DNA of 64,000 nucleotides, taken from Jonesia denitrificans DSM 20603. GTDB taxonomy: Bacteria; Actinomycetota; Actinomycetes; Actinomycetales; Cellulomonadaceae. The notes beneath the pieces are model-generated. The model searched no databases. It worked only from the letters and a program-made list of their open reading frames with translations, and was not told the origin of the DNA. Positions 29,698 to 38,447 of this stretch are shown piece after piece (position 1 is the stretch's first letter; each line of letters opens with the position of its first letter). Both the position numbers and the translations under genes were made by a program. The stretch spans positions 1-64,000 of the forward strand of contig NC_013174.1 of the NCBI RefSeq assembly GCF_000024065.1, read 5' to 3'.

Positions 29698-29764
29698 TGT
29701 GGACCGTTGTTGTTGCGTCAGTGTGGAAATAGTTGGTCCTTACGCAACCACAGTGGTCCTTTCG
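29698..29764 (+). repeat. 67-bp interspersed repeat, copy 3
   Basis: Begins TGTGGACCGTTG and ends GTGGTCCTTTCG. It closely resembles copy 10 (57736), sharing GTGTGGAAATAGTTGGTCCTT in the middle and the variant TCCT ends. It lies between the lipoprotein and tetR genes. Confidence 0.85.
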
Positions 29765-29868
29765 GCGGTGGGGTTCGTGGCTGGAGGACGCATCGGTTGC
29801 GGGGAAGGGGAGCGAGGTGCGCAATCGGGAGCGATGGGCATGAGCGAAGGGTCGTCCATAATGGGGGG

Positions 29869-30453
29869 ATGCCTAAGATTTCAGCTCCAACTGTGGCCGA
29901 GCACCGCGCGAATCGCCATGCGGCTCTTGTTCGTGCTGGTGAGGAAGTGTTGCGCGAAGAGGGTTTGGCTGGGGTTACCCCAGGGCGCGTGGTAGCGCGG
30001 GCAGGATTGTCGCGGTCGAGCTTTTACGACTACTTTGCCACGAAGGACGACTTGCTGATCGCGATCGCGCGGCACGCAATTGAACAGTGGAACTCCGAGA
30101 TCGACGCTGCATTGGCAGAGGTTGATGCTGGGCTACCGGCGTTACGGCAATTCATCGAATCAACGATGCGGATGACCGCTGACGGGCGGCATGACATTGC
30201 CAATGCGGTTCGGGAAGCGAATCTTTCGCCGTCGAGTATGGATGACCTCATGGCATTCCACGACAAGCTCATAGGTCCCGTGGTTTCTATTTTGTCTGAG
30301 CTAGGAGTCCCATCTCCGCAGGTCAAGGCCATGTATGTGCAGGGTCTTTTGAATTCTGGTGTGCAGATGGTGTCACATGGTTGTGACCCAAATGGTGTCG
30401 CCGATGAGGTGTTCCAGATCGTGACCAAAGGCGTGGTCCAGGAAGATTCATAA
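29869..30453 (+). CDS. TetR/AcrR family regulator
   Basis: A 194-residue repressor. The N-terminal HTH (about 12-58) has the recognition region VVARAGLSRSSFYDYFATKDDLL; the C-terminal ligand domain is family-typical and not diagnostic. ATG 29869 follows a G-rich ribosome-binding site. It converges on a broken MMPL transporter gene, whose promoter contains a 24-bp inverted repeat (31712-31735). That repeat is a plausible operator for this protein. Confidence 0.85.
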   Translation: MPKISAPTVAEHRANRHAALVRAGEEVLREEGLAGVTPGRVVARAGLSRSSFYDYFATKDDLLIAIARHAIEQWNSEIDAALAEVDAGLPALRQFIESTMRMTADGRHDIANAVREANLSPSSMDDLMAFHDKLIGPVVSILSELGVPSPQVKAMYVQGLLNSGVQMVSHGCDPNGVADEVFQIVTKGVVQEDS

Positions 30454-30492
30454 GATGTCAGGCTTCGCCCGAGTGCCTCTCGCCCGAACGCC

Positions 30493-31656
30493 CTAGGTTC
30501 GCGTGTGGACCATTATGCACGTTTGGGTGCAGATAGTTGTGGTCCATACGCGATCAAAATGGTCCACACAGAGGGGTGCAACGGGGCACCACGTAGTGCT
30601 TGGGCCGTGGGCGGCGGGTACGCCGAGGCCGCGGGTGAGGGGGATGGTTGCGAAGATGAGGGAGAGGAGCGCGAGCACCACGGTGACGTTGGAGGCGAGG
30701 ATTGCGGGGAGGGTGGCGCGCCACGCGGTGGCGAGGGCGTCGCGGTGGTTGGGGGTGGTGGTGAGTTCTTCGCGGTACCGGGAGATGAGGAGCAGGGCGT
30801 AGTTGGTGCTGGCACCGAACATGAGGACGCTGATGATTCCGGCGTCGAAGTCGAGGTTGAGCCAGGTGCCGGTGGTGGCTGTGATGCGCCCGGCGAGTCC
30901 GTCGGCTAGCGCGACCACGGTCAGGGGGATGAGCCACAGGATGGGGGAGCGGTATGTTCCGATGAGGAGGACCGCGACGATGCCGATGGTGATGAGTAGG
31001 AGGGTGATGTCGGCGCCGTCGAATGCGGATGCGATGTCTGCGCCGAAGGCTGGCCCCCCGGTGACGGTGATGGTGAGTACGGGTGGGGTGAGCGTGCCGA
31101 TGCGCTCTCTGAGTTCGTTGATTGTGGTGGCGGTGTCGCTGTTGGTGTCGCCCACGGTGATGGGGTGGGTGATCAGTGCGGCGTTGCCGTCGTCGCTGAT
31201 GAGGACACGAGGGGGAGTGGGGGAATCGTTGGTGGTGAGGGTGTTCGCGATGCTGGTGAGAGTGTCGTGGTCAGCGGGCGTGAGGGGTGTGGTGTCGGTG
31301 CGGGTGGCGACGAGAAGCACTGTTTGGGTGTCAGCGTCCGGGAATGTTGCAAGGATGTCGGCGACTTGGGCGGATTCGGACGAGGCGGGGGCTTTCCCGC
31401 TGCGCTGTGGGGCTTCCACCGAAGAGAACGCACCAAAGAGCGCAACCATGACAACGAGAGCGAGAAGAATCGACACCCACGCGCCGCGCCGCGACACAAG
31501 ACGCTCAGCTAAACCAGTGCGGGTAGTGGTGTTGGGCGGGACCGCGGCCATGGACTGACCAGCGACGGGAGCAGGGACAGCAGCGCCGGGCTGAGCAACG
31601 GTGTTGGGTTGAGCAACGGTGTCGCTGCGATGGGTGTTGTCACGTGTGGAAGCCAT
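30493..31656 (-). pseudogene. MMPL-type membrane transporter, 3' half missing
   Basis: The minus frame from ATG 31656 encodes a membrane anchor (about residue 60), an extracytoplasmic domain, and the first block of helices of an MMPL/RND-like transporter (ITLLLITIGIVAVLLIGTYRSPILWLIPL, GASTNYALLLISRYREEL). Family similarity stops abruptly near 30610 after the TRGLGVPAA motif. The frame then reads through the 67-bp repeat at 30504-30570. Family members are about twice as long with a second transporter half, so this copy is probably non-functional. Confidence 0.75.
30504..30570 (+). repeat. 67-bp interspersed repeat, copy 4
   Basis: Begins TGTGGACCATTATG and ends AATGGTCCACACA. It lies immediately beyond the point where the MMPL gene loses family similarity (about 30610), and within the nominal end of that frame. 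Confidence 0.9.
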
Positions 31657-31711
31657 ACATCCAGTGCACCAGCACCGCGTTGACCAGCACATCAACCAAC
31701 TGTGCGAACCT

Positions 31712-31735
31712 CACCTCAACCAAACGGTTGAGGTG
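31712..31735. promoter_or_regulatory. Inverted repeat, TetR-type operator candidate
   Basis: CACCTCAACC (31712-31721) and its exact complement GGTTGAGGTG (31726-31735) are separated by AAAC. The site lies 56-79 bp upstream of the MMPL start codon. Size and symmetry suit a TetR dimer; the tetR gene at 29869 is the nearest candidate. Confidence 0.55.
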
Positions 31736-31936
31736 TCGATAGTATCTTAGGTGAGCAGTCAAACGCTCGTGTTTTGGGTGACATAATACAACCGATAGTT
31801 GAGGATGGAAGGACAAAATCGAGCCATGTCGAAGAAGAGAATGAGGGGTGAAATATCGTAAAAAAGACCAAAAAACCTTTGCAACTGATAAAATACACCG
31901 GACAACAGTGAGTCTACTGAAAGAGCGTACAACGCC

Positions 31937-32971
31937 GTGGTAAGAATTCTTCACGTCACCGAGTGTTACGCGGGTGGCGTTAGAGATGCGATTGAAATGA
32001 TCGCTGATCTCACTCCAGAAAACGAACACTACTTACTTTACTCTGGCTCTGATCTAAGTGTAAATCAATCCAAAAGGTATGTCGAGACAGTAAAACTGAG
32101 TAGCAATAAAGCCATAGCTCTACTCAAAATAAAATCACTAGTGCGTAAAGTTGACCCTGACTATGTGCATGCACACTCAAGTTGGGCTGGTTTATATACC
32201 AGAGCGAGAAAAATCGAAGTACCTGTTATTTACCAACCGCACTGCTTTAAATTTGGTGAAGCTACAAGAATACAATTAATCTCATTTTTAGTAAAAGCTA
32301 TAGAAACGCTATTAGCGCCGAGAACTCTAGCGTATGTCGTGCTTTCTGAGCAGGAAAAAGAGTACGCACAAATGTTATCGACAGGCGTGCGATGTCATTT
32401 TCTACCTAATGCGACCAGATTGCGGACGGGGGAAAGTAAAGGAAATGGTGAGATTGGAATTGGACGGCATGTCACTATGATCGGCCGGATATGCCCTCAG
32501 AAAGACCCGCTCTTTTTCGCGAAGGTTGCCAAATATGTTATTTCAAAAAATCCTGAAATAAAATTCCAATGGATTGGTGATGGAGATGGAAGACTAAGAA
32601 AAAATCTTGAAAAAGCTGGCGTGGAAGTTAAGGGGTGGAAAACAAAAGAAGGGCTTGCAAGCGAATTGATGGAACCCTTTCTATATTTTCATAGTGCACG
32701 ATACGAAGGATTCCCGATCAGTCTGCTCGACGCAATAAATACCGGGCACCGGGTAGTTTTGAGAAAAATTGGAGCATTCAAGGATCTGAAACTGCCTCAG
32801 TTCGATACCGAGATTGAATGTGGGGAGTACATTCTCAGGATCTTTAGGAACCAGCGAGGCGATGGAAAAGAGACTGTAGAGACGCAACGGATAATAAAAG
32901 AATACTCGACAGATCGACAGCGTCTAAGCCTGCAACAGTTATATGTGCACGGAAAAGAAGGCAAGAGATGA
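31937..32971 (+). CDS. Glycosyltransferase, GT4-like
   Basis: A 344-residue GT-B fold protein, first gene of the low-GC polysaccharide cassette. The N-terminal acceptor domain starts MVRILHVTECYAGGVRDAI. The C-terminal nucleotide-sugar domain has GRICPQKDPLFFAK and the ARYEGFPISLLDA block. The classical EX7E motif ends here in Asp instead of the second Glu. GTG 31937 is the start. It overlaps the next gene as ATGA. It probably adds one sugar to the lipid-linked repeat unit; the sugar is unknown. Confidence 0.8.
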   Translation: MVRILHVTECYAGGVRDAIEMIADLTPENEHYLLYSGSDLSVNQSKRYVETVKLSSNKAIALLKIKSLVRKVDPDYVHAHSSWAGLYTRARKIEVPVIYQPHCFKFGEATRIQLISFLVKAIETLLAPRTLAYVVLSEQEKEYAQMLSTGVRCHFLPNATRLRTGESKGNGEIGIGRHVTMIGRICPQKDPLFFAKVAKYVISKNPEIKFQWIGDGDGRLRKNLEKAGVEVKGWKTKEGLASELMEPFLYFHSARYEGFPISLLDAINTGHRVVLRKIGAFKDLKLPQFDTEIECGEYILRIFRNQRGDGKETVETQRIIKEYSTDRQRLSLQQLYVHGKEGKR

Positions 32972-34044
32972 AGAATTCAATATTAATCGTTTGCCCGTGG
33001 TTAATGAATGGTGGAGCGCAAAAGGCGCTAATAGGTATCCTGAAGAGACTGCCGAAATCAGAAATTAAGCTTCTAATACTTTTCTCTGGGAACACAGATC
33101 TAACCGAATTTGATAAATACGCAAATAATACTCTTGTGCTTAACCATTCACGTTCAGTGTCTGGAATCGTCCGTGCAGCTCGAGATATTAGACACCAACT
33201 GAAAGATTTTCAGACCGTTTACTCTCTAATGCGAGCGAGTCATCTAGTTATGGGTTTAATACCAAAAAGATCCCTAAAAGACAAGCGATTAATAGGCAGT
33301 CTTCATCAATTACCTAGTTCGGATAGGACTACTTTCATTGGTAAACTAGAAGATCTTCTAGTGAAGAGATATCTTAGGCAGGTAGACTACATCACCGCAC
33401 CCTCAAAACGAGCTCTCGCGGAGGCAGTAGAGTACGGCTATAGCGAAGACAAGAAATGCATTTATGAACCCAACATTATCGACTTTATTTCAAACAAGGC
33501 ACTCGACGTACGACAAGGTGACCTAGATGTAATAAAGCTGGTGGCAGCTGGGAGGTTAACCGATCAAAAAGGGTTTGATCGAATCCCGGAATTACTGAAA
33601 CAAGTAACGTTACCGGTCCATATAAAGATTCTTGGTGATGGACCTGATCGAGACAAGATTCATAATATTTCACGAGATCTTTCCCCTGAAAATAAAGTAG
33701 AATTGGTCGGCCACGTAGATGATGTCGGCCCATACATAGATTGGAGTGATGCGATTTTTATGCCAAGCCGAGCTGAATTAAACCCAGTGTTTGTATGGGA
33801 AGCGTTTTCTAGAGGACGAGGCGTTGTCGCGAGCGAATTACCAGTTTTTAAGGATCTCAGGAACGAATACAACTGTGTAATACTATTCTCAGACACTAAT
33901 GATCTTGAAACTGGCCTGCAAAAGTTGAAATATCAATGTTTTAGAGAAGAATTGATGGAGCATGCTATCCGAGCAACTAGCGACTACAGGAAGAGCATAG
34001 AAACGTCGAAGTTGATCGAAGTTCTGAAAGGGAAAATGTCGTGA
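32968..34044 (+). CDS. Glycosyltransferase family 4
   Basis: A 358-residue GT-B enzyme. The N-terminus has WLMNGGAQKALIGILKRLP (typical GGAE/GGAQ loop). The donor-binding domain has AAGRLTDQKGFDRIPEL, ILGDGPDR and a complete EX7E motif in SRAELNPVFVWEAF. ATG 32968 overlaps the previous stop. It is low-GC, with AT-rich codon use unlike genes outside the cassette. Confidence 0.87.
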   Translation: MKNSILIVCPWLMNGGAQKALIGILKRLPKSEIKLLILFSGNTDLTEFDKYANNTLVLNHSRSVSGIVRAARDIRHQLKDFQTVYSLMRASHLVMGLIPKRSLKDKRLIGSLHQLPSSDRTTFIGKLEDLLVKRYLRQVDYITAPSKRALAEAVEYGYSEDKKCIYEPNIIDFISNKALDVRQGDLDVIKLVAAGRLTDQKGFDRIPELLKQVTLPVHIKILGDGPDRDKIHNISRDLSPENKVELVGHVDDVGPYIDWSDAIFMPSRAELNPVFVWEAFSRGRGVVASELPVFKDLRNEYNCVILFSDTNDLETGLQKLKYQCFREELMEHAIRATSDYRKSIETSKLIEVLKGKMS

Positions 34045-35084
34045 CGAAAGTGCTTTTGCTACATGCATATTCGGCAAAAAATACGGGCGATGGATTATTA
34101 GTCGATTCCGCAATAGAATTTCTAAACGAATGCTATGAAGATCCTGAAATTACTTTATTGGCAAGTTATCCGAATACTTTTGCTGATAGAAAGTGTAGAG
34201 TTCTTCCCATTCTTCCAACATCTGCCGACTGGTTTAAGACCATTAATGTCCTGATTCGAGCCAGCTGCTTCGATCTCGTCTGTGGAGTTGGGGGTGGGTA
34301 TCTTCGCTTTGGCAAGCCGATTGAGTCCATAAAAACTTCTCTAGTGCATCTACCTCAACTGTTATTCGCGGCTTTTGCGCGGACTCCAAGTATATATCTT
34401 CCACAAAGCATAGGTCCGGTCAACAGATTTCAGCGTCCGCTGGTCTCGTATCTTCTTTCCAAAATTGATCTGATTGCATTACGTGACAACCGCAGTGTGA
34501 GTGAGCTAGCACTCAGTAATGTTCGGCGCATACCTGACATGGCGACATTTCGCATTTCTCCCGGGGTTGGTAGAAAAATTCATGTGGATGCAACTCCGGT
34601 ATTATCCGTCCGAAACATACGTGGCCAGCTTCCGAGGGAAATACATCAGCTTTCGCAAGCACTAGGGGAGTATGACACTTTTGTGCAAAGTTCAGTGTCG
34701 GGTAATGATGACCGTGCTGCCACCGCGACATTGAACGGAACTAGAGAACTCTCAAAGGATGAACTTCTCGTCAACTCATCACAACCGCGGATAGTTGTGG
34801 CTGTCCGGCTTCATGCCGCTTTAATGGCTATAGCAGCCGGACATTATGTAATCCATTTAGCGTACGAAAGAAAGGGCTTTGGAGCCTTCTCTGATCTAGG
34901 GCTTTCTGAGTGGGTGCACAATGTTCACAACTTCGATAGTGCAACCGTTGCATCGCAGGTACGGTGTCTTCTCGATAGCAAAGAAACAAGAGAGAGATAC
35001 AATCGAGCGCTCGAAGCCTCCAAAGAAGCTATACTCAATGGCCATTCGGAGCTTATTAGAGAAATGAAGAAAGTCCAAAAATGA
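34041..35084 (+). CDS. Polysaccharide pyruvyl transferase family protein
   Basis: A 347-residue protein of the CsaB/WcaK-like family. It has the N-terminal HAYSAKNTGDGLLVDSAIEFL motif, GVGGGYLRFG, YLPQSIGPV and the C-terminal VVAVRLHAALMAIAAG block, all typical. Members put pyruvate ketals on sugar units, usually giving the polymer negative charge. GTG 34041 overlaps the previous stop. A second domain of this family is fused in the next gene. Confidence 0.82.
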   Translation: MTKVLLLHAYSAKNTGDGLLVDSAIEFLNECYEDPEITLLASYPNTFADRKCRVLPILPTSADWFKTINVLIRASCFDLVCGVGGGYLRFGKPIESIKTSLVHLPQLLFAAFARTPSIYLPQSIGPVNRFQRPLVSYLLSKIDLIALRDNRSVSELALSNVRRIPDMATFRISPGVGRKIHVDATPVLSVRNIRGQLPREIHQLSQALGEYDTFVQSSVSGNDDRAATATLNGTRELSKDELLVNSSQPRIVVAVRLHAALMAIAAGHYVIHLAYERKGFGAFSDLGLSEWVHNVHNFDSATVASQVRCLLDSKETRERYNRALEASKEAILNGHSELIREMKKVQK

Positions 35085-36991
35085 AAACAGTACACGAGTC
35101 ACTTACTGTCGTTATCCCAGCATTTAACGCCGAAAAAACCATTTTAAGTTCTATTATGTCTGCTCAGCGCGTTGGCGCTTCTCGCGTTATCGTCGTTGAT
35201 GACGGTTCTACAGATAATACTCGCGACCTGGTGGCGACGACTGACGTTTTATTAATCTCTCAAAATAATATGGGAGCCAGTAATGCTCGTTATAAAGGTT
35301 TGGAGTTAGTCGAGACAGAATATGTGGTCTTTTTAGATGCAGACGATTATTTAGTTTATGATGGAGTTGCGCGATCTATTGAGATCCTTAATAAGAATAT
35401 CCATTATTGTGTTGTTGCAGGTAAGGTTCAGCAGATATATAAAGAGCGGGTTATAAGAACAACCTCTACAGCGGTAGTGCCTCTCACTACAGTTGGATTA
35501 TTACGAGTAGGATTTAGCGCCTGGCCCCCAGGTGCTGCTGTAATCAGGAAGAAGGCTATCCTGGAAGCTGCTGCTCTTGATATAGGATTTCTTAATACGC
35601 GATTCGCAGAAGATTATGAAATGTTCATTAGGCTAAGCGTGATTGGCAGGTTCTTTCAACATGAGCGGGTTTCTCTTGTGTACCAGCTACAAGGAGGAAA
35701 GTCCACGACAAATACAGAACTTGCCATTGAATCTAAAGAGGCGATACGTCGATTCTATTCACAAGCACTAGGAGTTCCGCTTAACGAAACATCGTCAGCA
35801 CGGATTCGACTCTCATCGGCGATGAAGCAACTTCGAAGCGTGAAACTTGGAGGTGGAGTACTAAGCAAAATGCTTGCTTATAAAAACGTGGGAACAGCTT
35901 TGGTGGCGACCATGGCAAATAAGCTATTTCACCCAAAAAAGACTCACGAAAATGTAGATGTCCACTTGTGGCTTACAGGACAGGACGAGAACATTGGTGA
36001 TTCATTATTACGTAGACCTTTGCTCGATTTAGCGAGAAGTTATGGTTTGGTTAGTATATATACCGGAAAGGCTAGTCGAAATTTCCTGTCAGGTTTGTGT
36101 TTACATGGGCACGAACTCCTTAATAAAAGTTTTATTAAATGGTTGCTAATTGTTCTCTCTTCAAGGGGTGGCATCGTCTTTGTTAATGCAGGTGAAATGA
36201 AGGTTTCTGGCAAAGGAAGCCTGAAGATTTTACTTTTGGTCTCAGCATCGACCTTGACACGTAAGAAGATTGTATGGCTTGGTGCAAGTTGTTTTGGCGG
36301 ACGGGCTAGCTTTTTGCCAGTCTATCGGTGGCTTGCAACAAAGAGTACTGCTCTATACTTTAGAGATCAGGAAACGGCTGAACTACTAGGAAACGGCAGA
36401 ACTATGCCTGATTGGGCGTTCAGTATTGATTCTCCAAATAATGTAGACAAAAATAGACGGTATCTTTCGCTTGTGATTAGGAGTGATCGTCCTAGACCTT
36501 CAGCGGAGTGGGTTGCTTGGGTAAAAGATTCGGCGTTGAAGTTAGATCTCAAAATAGTACTCGTTGTTCAGGTGCTTCGTGATAATACTTTATACGAGTG
36601 GTTCGAAGAGAATTTTGACGACGGAGTAGTAGTACCCTTTGAGGGCACAACTTCTCACTTGGCACAAGAAGCTTTAGTGAGAGAGGTATTTTCCGAGAGC
36701 TTGATAGTAATAGGAGATCGTTTACACGGTCTCATAGTTGGAGCAACCGAAGGGGCAGTGCCGCTTGGGTGGGTAGAATCTAGCAGCGGAAAAATTGCTC
36801 GGCACTTTTCACATTTAAACTTTGAGTCTACTTATCAGCACGAGGGCGACAGTGCCGCCAACTATCCCGTTCTTGATTCTTCAAGCGTCGATCAAATGAG
36901 ACTAGCTTTATCGGAAATGATTGTTTCGTCGAAAAACGAATTATCATTGTTGGTCTCTGGACTATCGAAGCGTTTGGACGCAGATGTCTAG
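35081..36991 (+). CDS. Fusion: GT2 glycosyltransferase + polysaccharide pyruvyl transferase
   Basis: A 636-residue two-domain protein. Residues 1 to about 240 are a GT-A family 2 glycosyltransferase with VVIPAFNAEKTI, VVDDGSTDNT and the metal motif FLDADDYL. Residues about 300 to 620 are a polysaccharide pyruvyl transferase-like domain with LWLTGQDENIGDSLLRRP, WLGASCFGGRA and IGDRLHGLIVGATEG. This suggests one protein that adds a sugar and also modifies the repeat unit. ATG 35081 overlaps the previous stop. No frameshift is seen at the domain boundary. Confidence 0.82.
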   Translation: MKTVHESLTVVIPAFNAEKTILSSIMSAQRVGASRVIVVDDGSTDNTRDLVATTDVLLISQNNMGASNARYKGLELVETEYVVFLDADDYLVYDGVARSIEILNKNIHYCVVAGKVQQIYKERVIRTTSTAVVPLTTVGLLRVGFSAWPPGAAVIRKKAILEAAALDIGFLNTRFAEDYEMFIRLSVIGRFFQHERVSLVYQLQGGKSTTNTELAIESKEAIRRFYSQALGVPLNETSSARIRLSSAMKQLRSVKLGGGVLSKMLAYKNVGTALVATMANKLFHPKKTHENVDVHLWLTGQDENIGDSLLRRPLLDLARSYGLVSIYTGKASRNFLSGLCLHGHELLNKSFIKWLLIVLSSRGGIVFVNAGEMKVSGKGSLKILLLVSASTLTRKKIVWLGASCFGGRASFLPVYRWLATKSTALYFRDQETAELLGNGRTMPDWAFSIDSPNNVDKNRRYLSLVIRSDRPRPSAEWVAWVKDSALKLDLKIVLVVQVLRDNTLYEWFEENFDDGVVVPFEGTTSHLAQEALVREVFSESLIVIGDRLHGLIVGATEGAVPLGWVESSSGKIARHFSHLNFESTYQHEGDSAANYPVLDSSSVDQMRLALSEMIVSSKNELSLLVSGLSKRLDADV

Positions 36992-38447
36992 GGAAAGCAA
37001 TAGTGAATCAAATTTGAGTCACAAAGCACTTAGAGGTGTCAAGGTTGTGATCAGCGGCCAGGTGTTACGCCTAATTATTACGGTCACAACGACAGTAATT
37101 CTATCAAGACTTCTCTCCCCGAGTGATTTTGGCGTTATGGCTGTCCTTTTAGCGATAGTGGCGCTAGCGGAACTGCTTAGAGATTTTGGCTTAACCACAG
37201 CAGCTTCGCGACTTCCAATAGACTCACAAGCGATAAAAAATTCACTCTTTATTATTAATCTGTTTGGTGGTTTTCTAGCTGTTCCCCTAGTCTACTTTGT
37301 AGTATCCTTATTATCCAGGATAATCGACTTTCCTGAGCTCGGAAGTGTCGTTCTGTACATACTTCCCGTGTTCGTTTTGAACGGCGCCTCCGCACAGTTC
37401 CGTGCTGAGATTAATTCGCGGCTCATGTTTACGAAGTTAACAGTTGTGGATACAGCACCAGCCGGGATCGGTTTACTTGTTGCGGTGTCCGCGGCTTACA
37501 TAAGTCCAGGTTTATATGTTCTTGTTCTCCAACAGGTAGTCGTAGCTTTCTTCGGTCTAGTTCTAGCTGTTATTCTTTGTGACTGGAGGCCTGGTTTTAC
37601 TTTTGATTTTAGGGGAATAGTACCTTATTTCAAGTTTGGAGTTTCGTTATTTGGAACTCAACTTATTGCTTATTGTACCAAAAACGCAGATACAATGTTG
37701 TTAGGCGCTGCTTACTCTCCTACTGTTGTCGGTTTCTATAACCGTGCCTATCAGTTACTCATGGTACCAATGAATCAAATCAGTGCTCCGCTCACCAGAG
37801 TATTCGTCCCATACCTATCCCGAGTTGCCCAGAAAAAGAGACTGCTAACAGATCACTTTTATGAATTATCCAAAGGAATGCTATTAACTCTAGGTACAGC
37901 ATATCTTCTATTTTCCATAAATGCCGAACTGCTTATATCAATATTGTTGGGCCCTCAATGGGATCACGTTGTTACTATATTCCAAATTCTTGCCATCGGG
38001 GGTATATTTCGTTGTGCAATGCAAGTTTATTTCTGGGTGTTTCTTGCGATGAATAAAACCCGCGATCAACTTGTTTTCTACACATGGTCACAACCTTTAA
38101 TCGTTTTAACTATGATTGGTGGATTGCCTTGGGGCGCTACAGGTGTCGCGGCTGGGCACACTGTCGGCTATGGTTTGAACGTAGTTTTATTGAGCTTTGC
38201 GGCAGCTCGTTCGTGTGATATTCCTGTCAGAGTTAGCGCTACCGCTTTTGGTTTGGTTTTCTCACATATTTATTTGCCAGGAGTTGTCGTTTCCGCTGGA
38301 GCAAGTCGGTTTATTCAAGGGAACGTAAGTTTGCTTTTAGCCTCTATTTCCTCCTTCAGTATTTTAATCGCTTTGCATATATATAGAAATAAACGTTCTT
38401 TAAGCACCTTAAGAGGTATTTTAACAAGTTCCAAGAAAGGTGCGTGA
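36984..38447 (+). CDS. Polysaccharide flippase (Wzx-like)
   Basis: A 487-residue membrane protein of the PST/MOP flippase group, with about 12-14 hydrophobic segments. Visible markers are the N-terminal LSHKALRGVKVVISGQVLRL, SRLLSPSDFGVMAVLLA and the mid-protein LGAAYSPTVVGFYNRAYQLLMVPMNQI. It should flip the lipid-linked repeat unit across the membrane. ATG 36984 overlaps the end of the preceding gene by 8 nt. It is low-GC like its neighbours. Confidence 0.88.
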   Translation: MSRESNSESNLSHKALRGVKVVISGQVLRLIITVTTTVILSRLLSPSDFGVMAVLLAIVALAELLRDFGLTTAASRLPIDSQAIKNSLFIINLFGGFLAVPLVYFVVSLLSRIIDFPELGSVVLYILPVFVLNGASAQFRAEINSRLMFTKLTVVDTAPAGIGLLVAVSAAYISPGLYVLVLQQVVVAFFGLVLAVILCDWRPGFTFDFRGIVPYFKFGVSLFGTQLIAYCTKNADTMLLGAAYSPTVVGFYNRAYQLLMVPMNQISAPLTRVFVPYLSRVAQKKRLLTDHFYELSKGMLLTLGTAYLLFSINAELLISILLGPQWDHVVTIFQILAIGGIFRCAMQVYFWVFLAMNKTRDQLVFYTWSQPLIVLTMIGGLPWGATGVAAGHTVGYGLNVVLLSFAAARSCDIPVRVSATAFGLVFSHIYLPGVVVSAGASRFIQGNVSLLLASISSFSILIALHIYRNKRSLSTLRGILTSSKKGA

